Positions 60,509 through 64,000 of a stretch of DNA of 64,000 bases are shown here, in pieces (positions within the stretch are counted from its first letter, which is position 1; every line of letters begins with the position of its first letter). A program made the translations under genes and the position numbers. Below the pieces are notes generated by a model. The model was not told the DNA's origin. It was given only the letters and a program-made list of their open reading frames with translations, and searched no databases. The DNA is from Streptomyces sp. A2-16 (GTDB lineage Bacteria; Actinomycetota; Actinomycetes; Streptomycetales; Streptomycetaceae), in contig NZ_CP063808.1 in NCBI RefSeq assembly GCF_018128905.1, forward strand, positions 7,750,001 through 7,814,000, written 5' to 3'.

Positions 60509-61366
60509 TCAGGAGTGTTCGACGACGGTGTCGGCGAGGACGGGCGCGTCGTCGCGTTCCACGGAACTGACGGCGATCCTGGTGGACCGCGGTGTGTGCC
60601 ACATCCGGATCCGCAGGGTCTCGCCCGGGTAGACGACCCCGGCGAACCGGGTCACGTAGGAGCGCACCCGGGTCACGTCCCCGCCGAGCAGCGTGTCGAC
60701 GACCGCCTTGAGCGTCATGCCGTAGGTGCACAGCCCGTGCAGGATGGGCCGTTCGAACCCGGCGACCTTGGCGAACTCCGGGTCGGCGTGCAGCGGGTTC
60801 CAGTCGCCGGAGAGGCGGTAGAGCAGGGCCTGGTCCTCGCGGATCGAGCGCTCCACGATCCGGTCGGGCTCACCGGTGGGGGGTTCCAGACGGGCGGAGG
60901 GGCCGCGGTCGCCGCCCCAGCCGCCCTCGCCCCGGACGAAGATCTGGGCGTCGTTGGTCCACAACGGGCCCTCGGCGTCCGCGACGTCGGTCCGCAGGAC
61001 CAGGACGGCCGCCTTGCCCTTGTCGTACACGGCGGCGATGCGGTGGGTGGCGGTCGCGGTGCCCTGGGCGGGGAGGGGGCGGTGGATGACCAGTGACTGG
61101 CCGCCGTGCAGGACCTTGGCGAGATCGACCTCGATGCCGGGCATGGACAGACCGCTGATCACTCCCGGCGATCCCGAGCCCGCGACCGTGGCGAAGCTCG
61201 GCAGGACGTGCAGCCGGGATTCGAGGGTGTAGCGCAGTTCGTCGGGGTCGGTGGCAGGGATGCCCGCCCCGATCCCGAGGTGGTAGAGCTGGACGTCCTT
61301 CGAGGTCCAGGAGATCTCGCCGGTCCGGGGCTCGGCGGCGAGGGCTGTGGCGGCGTCGATGGGCAT
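60509..61366 (-). CDS. MaoC-family (R)-specific enoyl-CoA hydratase
   Basis: A 285-residue double hot-dog protein. The C-terminal hydratase 2 motif is intact: 'SGDWNPLHADPEFAKVAGFE' (Asp and His of the catalytic dyad) and 'PILHGLCTYGM'. The N-terminal hot dog lacks this motif, as usual. It hydrates 2-enoyl-CoA to (R)-3-hydroxyacyl-CoA, which fits the SDR downstream. First gene of the set, with 361 bp upstream shared with the divergent sensor kinase. Confidence 0.93.
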   Translation of the reverse strand: MPIDAATALAAEPRTGEISWTSKDVQLYHLGIGAGIPATDPDELRYTLESRLHVLPSFATVAGSGSPGVISGLSMPGIEVDLAKVLHGGQSLVIHRPLPAQGTATATHRIAAVYDKGKAAVLVLRTDVADAEGPLWTNDAQIFVRGEGGWGGDRGPSARLEPPTGEPDRIVERSIREDQALLYRLSGDWNPLHADPEFAKVAGFERPILHGLCTYGMTLKAVVDTLLGGDVTRVRSYVTRFAGVVYPGETLRIRMWHTPRSTRIAVSSVERDDAPVLADTVVEHS

Positions 61367-61727
61367 ACGGCTCCTGACAGTGACGGATTCAAGACCCCGG
61401 TACGGCCGTCCGCACCGTCGGCCGCACCGAGGTCGTCACGGGCCGATCTAGAACGCGTTCCAGTCCGGCGCCCTCTGTATAGCCGAGCGCACCGCACTTG
61501 TGAAGGCTCCTGACGGAGTGTCAGGTGTATGGGCTTCCGGGCCGCCCGGCTTCCGGCACCGTGACATTTGTACTGCCCAAGTCCGTACACGCACACCTGC
61601 CGGGCTGCGGCCGCGCTGCGTAGCGTCGTCGGTGGGACAACAGAGGGCGCACACCGCTGCTGTCCGCTTCGTACGCTGTCCTGTCGTCCCGGCGGCACGC
61701 CGGGAACCTCTGAGCGGAGGAACTCTC
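61367..61727. other. Divergent intergenic region, MaoC / sensor kinase
   Basis: These 361 bp hold the promoters of the MaoC operon (-) and the two-component system (+). 'CTAGAACGCGTTCCAG' near 61449-61464 is a 16-base near-palindrome including TAGAACGCGTTCCA, a candidate operator. No gene or RNA was recognised. Confidence 0.5.
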
Positions 61728-63386
61728 ATGTCCTGGTCGCGCAAGCTCTCGTGCCGCCTCGACGCGATCCGCGAGGAGGTGCACTCGGCGCGGGAGCAGC
61801 AGCGGTGGTACAAGGCGAACAAGGAACGCCTCAAGGCCGAGTGCAAGGCCGCCCGCAAGGCCGGGGAGGTCCACACGGAAACCGGCCTCGCCAACGGGTT
61901 CGGTCTGCTGCCGTGGCTGCTGCTGGGGATGGGCGCCTTCTCCAACCTTTTCCAGGGCGAAGCCCCCGACCCCTGGATCGGCGGCCTCGGTCTGCTCACC
62001 TTCAACTCGCTGTACATCTACGTCGCCTTCCGCGCCTTCCGCAAGGAGACCCGGGAGGCGCTCTCCACGCGGATCGCCCTGGTCCTGATGGGGCTGGTGA
62101 CCTGCGCTCTGGCCATCGGGTACGGCGGCAACTGGCTGCTGTTCTTCCCGCTGTTCGGCCTCGCGACGGGCGCGGTCGTACGGCTGCCGCACCTGCGGTG
62201 GGTGGGAGCGGCCGTGACCGTGGTGGCCGGCGCGGCCTCCGTCGTCCGCGACGGCTGGGGCGGCCTCGACACCGCGTACGCCACCTGGATCTCCACGATG
62301 GTGACGGCCGCGATCATGTCCCTCTCCGAGGCGGTACGGCAGTTGCGGGAGGCCCGTGAGGAACTGGCCCGGCGCGCGGTCGAGGAGGAGCGGCTGCGGT
62401 TCTCCCGCGATCTGCACGACCTGCTCGGCCACACCCTGTCGGTGATCGTGGTGAAGTCGGAGGCGGCCAGGCGGCTCGCCCCGCGCGACCTCGACGCGGC
62501 GCTCGTCCAGGTCTGCGACATCGAGTCGGTCGGCCGCCAGGCGCTCACCGAGATCCGCGAGGCGGTGACCGGCTACCGCGAGGGCAGCCTCAGCGCGGAC
62601 CTCGACCGGGCCGCCTCCGCTCTGCGCGCCGCGGGCATCGAGCCCGTCGTCCAGCGCTCCGGTCAGCCGCTCGCCGCCCAGACCGAGGCCCTGCTGGGCT
62701 GGGTGGTCCGCGAGGCGGTGACCAACGCGGTACGGCACAGCGGGGCGGGGCGCTGCGAGATCTCCGTGCAGAGCTCGACGGAACGGGTCCGGCTGCGCGT
62801 CTGGGACGACGGCCGGGGGACGGCCGTGGAGACCTCCGTTCCCGGGAGTGACGGCACCGCATCGGGGGCGCACACGGCCGCGGCCGCGGCGACGTGGAGT
62901 CCGGGCGTCGGCGGCACCGGCCTCAAGGGGCTCGGGGAGCGGCTGGCGGCGGCAGGTGGACGACTGGAGGCCGGGCCGGGCCCACGCGGCGGATTCGTGG
63001 TGCGGGCCGAGTTGCCGGTCGAGTCGGTGGAACCGGGGCGACCGGAGGGGGCTGCGCGGCCCGAGGAGGCTGCGCGGCCCGAGGAGGCTGTACGACCCGA
63101 GGAGGCTGTACGACCCGAGGAGGCTGTACGACCCGGCAAGCGGGGGCAGTCCCACGAGGCCGTACGGCCCGGCGAGCCGGGGCAGCGCCGCAAGCTCGTG
63201 CGGCCCGGCGAGCAAGGGCAGTCCCACGAACCCGTACGACCCGACGAGCAGAGGCAGCGCCACACGCCCGTACGGCCCGACGAGCACATGCAGCCGTACG
63301 AGCCCGTTCGGCCCAGCGAACCGGCGGAGGCCGACGCGCCGGCCGGGGCCGGGCGTGGGGCGCGGATCGGCGATGCGGCCGGATGA
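61728..63386 (+). CDS. Sensor histidine kinase, DesK/NarL-type
   Basis: ATG 61728 follows GGAGG by 7 bases; 552 residues. A basic N-terminal coiled segment and five or so hydrophobic spans (about residues 52-190) precede the HisKA_3 dimerisation box 'SRDLHDLLGHTLSVIVVKS' with the phospho-acceptor His. The ATPase has N-box 'REAVTNAVRHSGA', a 'WDDGRG' box and 'GGTGLKGLGERL'. The last 110 residues are a low-complexity R-P-x-E repeat tail not needed for kinase function. It is paired with the response regulator 70 bp downstream. Confidence 0.94.
   Translation: MSWSRKLSCRLDAIREEVHSAREQQRWYKANKERLKAECKAARKAGEVHTETGLANGFGLLPWLLLGMGAFSNLFQGEAPDPWIGGLGLLTFNSLYIYVAFRAFRKETREALSTRIALVLMGLVTCALAIGYGGNWLLFFPLFGLATGAVVRLPHLRWVGAAVTVVAGAASVVRDGWGGLDTAYATWISTMVTAAIMSLSEAVRQLREAREELARRAVEEERLRFSRDLHDLLGHTLSVIVVKSEAARRLAPRDLDAALVQVCDIESVGRQALTEIREAVTGYREGSLSADLDRAASALRAAGIEPVVQRSGQPLAAQTEALLGWVVREAVTNAVRHSGAGRCEISVQSSTERVRLRVWDDGRGTAVETSVPGSDGTASGAHTAAAAATWSPGVGGTGLKGLGERLAAAGGRLEAGPGPRGGFVVRAELPVESVEPGRPEGAARPEEAARPEEAVRPEEAVRPEEAVRPGKRGQSHEAVRPGEPGQRRKLVRPGEQGQSHEPVRPDEQRQRHTPVRPDEHMQPYEPVRPSEPAEADAPAGAGRGARIGDAAG
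63052..63135 (+). repeat. 18-bp tandem repeats in the kinase tail
   Basis: About four to five copies of an 18-bp unit (CCCGAGGAGGCTGTACGA and variants) encode R-P-E-E-A-V/A. Looser copies continue to about 63310. The tail is likely length-variable and disordered. Confidence 0.85.
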
Positions 63387-63456
63387 CGCCGTACGGGCCC
63401 GGCCGCTCCTCCGTACTCCCCCCGCCGCTGCCGGCCCCGCGCCCTACCCTTGGGCC

Positions 63457-64000
63457 GTGAACGAGATGCCCCGGGACCACCGGCCCGCCAAGTCGATCCG
63501 TGTGCTGCTCGCCGAGGACCAGGGGATGATGCGGGGCGCGCTCGCGCTGCTGCTCGGGATGGAGCCGGACATCCTGGTCGTGGCCCAGGTCGCGGCGGGC
63601 GACGCGATCGTGGACGCGGCGCTCACGCACCGCCCCGACGTGGCGCTGCTCGACATCGAGTTGCCGGGGATGAGCGGTCTGGACGCCGCCGCCGAGCTGC
63701 GCGACCAGGCGCCGGACTGCCGGGTGCTGATCCTGACCACCTTCGGAAGACCTGGCTATCTGCGCCGGGCCATGGAGGCGGGAGCCGCCGGTTTCCTCGT
63801 CAAGGACGGTCCCGTCGAGGAGTTGGCCGCCTCGATCCGCCGGGTGCTGACCGGCGAGACCGTGATCGACCCCGCCCTCGCCGCGGCCGCCCTCAGCGCA
63901 GGACCGAACCCCCTGACCGCGCGTGAGTGCGAGGTCCTCAAGGCCTCCACGGACGGCGCGACGGTGGCCGACATCGCCGAGAAGCTCCACCTCTCCGAGT
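63457..64000 (+). CDS. LuxR/NarL-family response regulator, cut by the window edge
   Basis: GTG 63457 or ATG 63466 starts the frame; 181 residues are visible. The receiver domain shows 'VLLAEDQGMMR' (acidic pocket), 'ALLDIELPGMSG' (phospho-Asp), Thr in 'LILTTFGRPGYL' and Lys in 'GFLVKDGP'. The LuxR HTH begins 'LTARECEVLKAS' and runs off the right end at 'LHLSE'. It is the partner of the preceding kinase. No strong RBS is visible. Confidence 0.95.
   Translation, partial: MNEMPRDHRPAKSIRVLLAEDQGMMRGALALLLGMEPDILVVAQVAAGDAIVDAALTHRPDVALLDIELPGMSGLDAAAELRDQAPDCRVLILTTFGRPGYLRRAMEAGAAGFLVKDGPVEELAASIRRVLTGETVIDPALAAAALSAGPNPLTARECEVLKASTDGATVADIAEKLHLSE

Overview
The window is high-GC actinobacterial DNA, almost certainly from a Streptomyces chromosome. 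The evidence is the codon use, frequent GTG starts, a complete Pgl (BREX type 2) locus, an actinobacterial-type RNase P RNA, DUF397/DUF5753/DUF6879 genes, and a housekeeping block (RNB ribonuclease, yaaA, eda, RNase H/acid phosphatase fusion, zinc-ribbon coiled coil, Nif3) familiar from Streptomyces.

Layout. (1) 1-6.0 kb: the 3' part of a large DNRLRE/RHS polymorphic toxin with a low-GC C-terminal tip resembling a GIY-YIG/URI nuclease, then a DUF4240 protein that is the likely immunity factor. (2) 6.2-35.1 kb: all six BREX type 2 genes on the minus strand in canonical transcription order pglW, pglX, pglY, pglZ, brxD, brxHI, interrupted twice. Between pglZ and brxD lies a divergent two-gene operon, a DUF262 (GmrS/ParB-like) protein and a CBS-HEPN protein. 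Between pglX and pglY lie about 7 kb holding an NLR-like NB-ARC/TPR protein with a small helical partner sharing its short terminal motif, a DUF6879 pair, an EcsC-like protein, and an XRE/DUF397/ATPase regulatory set. (3) 35.4-46.2 kb: a McrA-like type IV restriction enzyme (head domain, EVE/PUA-like domain, sulfur-binding domain, HNH), a PD-(D/E)XK-DUF2075 ATPase and a 2,250-residue DUF4011/SF1 helicase/Vsr-like nuclease/DUF3320 protein. (4) 46.2-47.2 kb: a gene-poor strip with a broken IS3-type transposase, abutting the 3' end of rnpB. (5) 47.2-64 kb: ordinary core chromosome, comprising rnpB, an EamA transporter, AraC and TetR regulators with a well-defined operator pair, RNA metabolism and sugar-acid genes, an SDR/alcohol dehydrogenase/MaoC set, and a two-component system cut by the right edge.

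How it works together. About 46 kb of nearly continuous defence and conflict genes adjoins rnpB. BREX would mark host DNA through PglX and block unmarked phage. The McrA-like enzyme, and perhaps the DUF262 protein, belong to families that attack modified DNA, so their specificities must tolerate the PglX mark. The embedded DUF262/CBS-HEPN pair and the NLR with its motif-matched partner look like abortive-infection modules lodged inside the BREX locus, and they are the best candidates for undescribed biology here. All domain calls come from reading the translated sequence; no database search was run.
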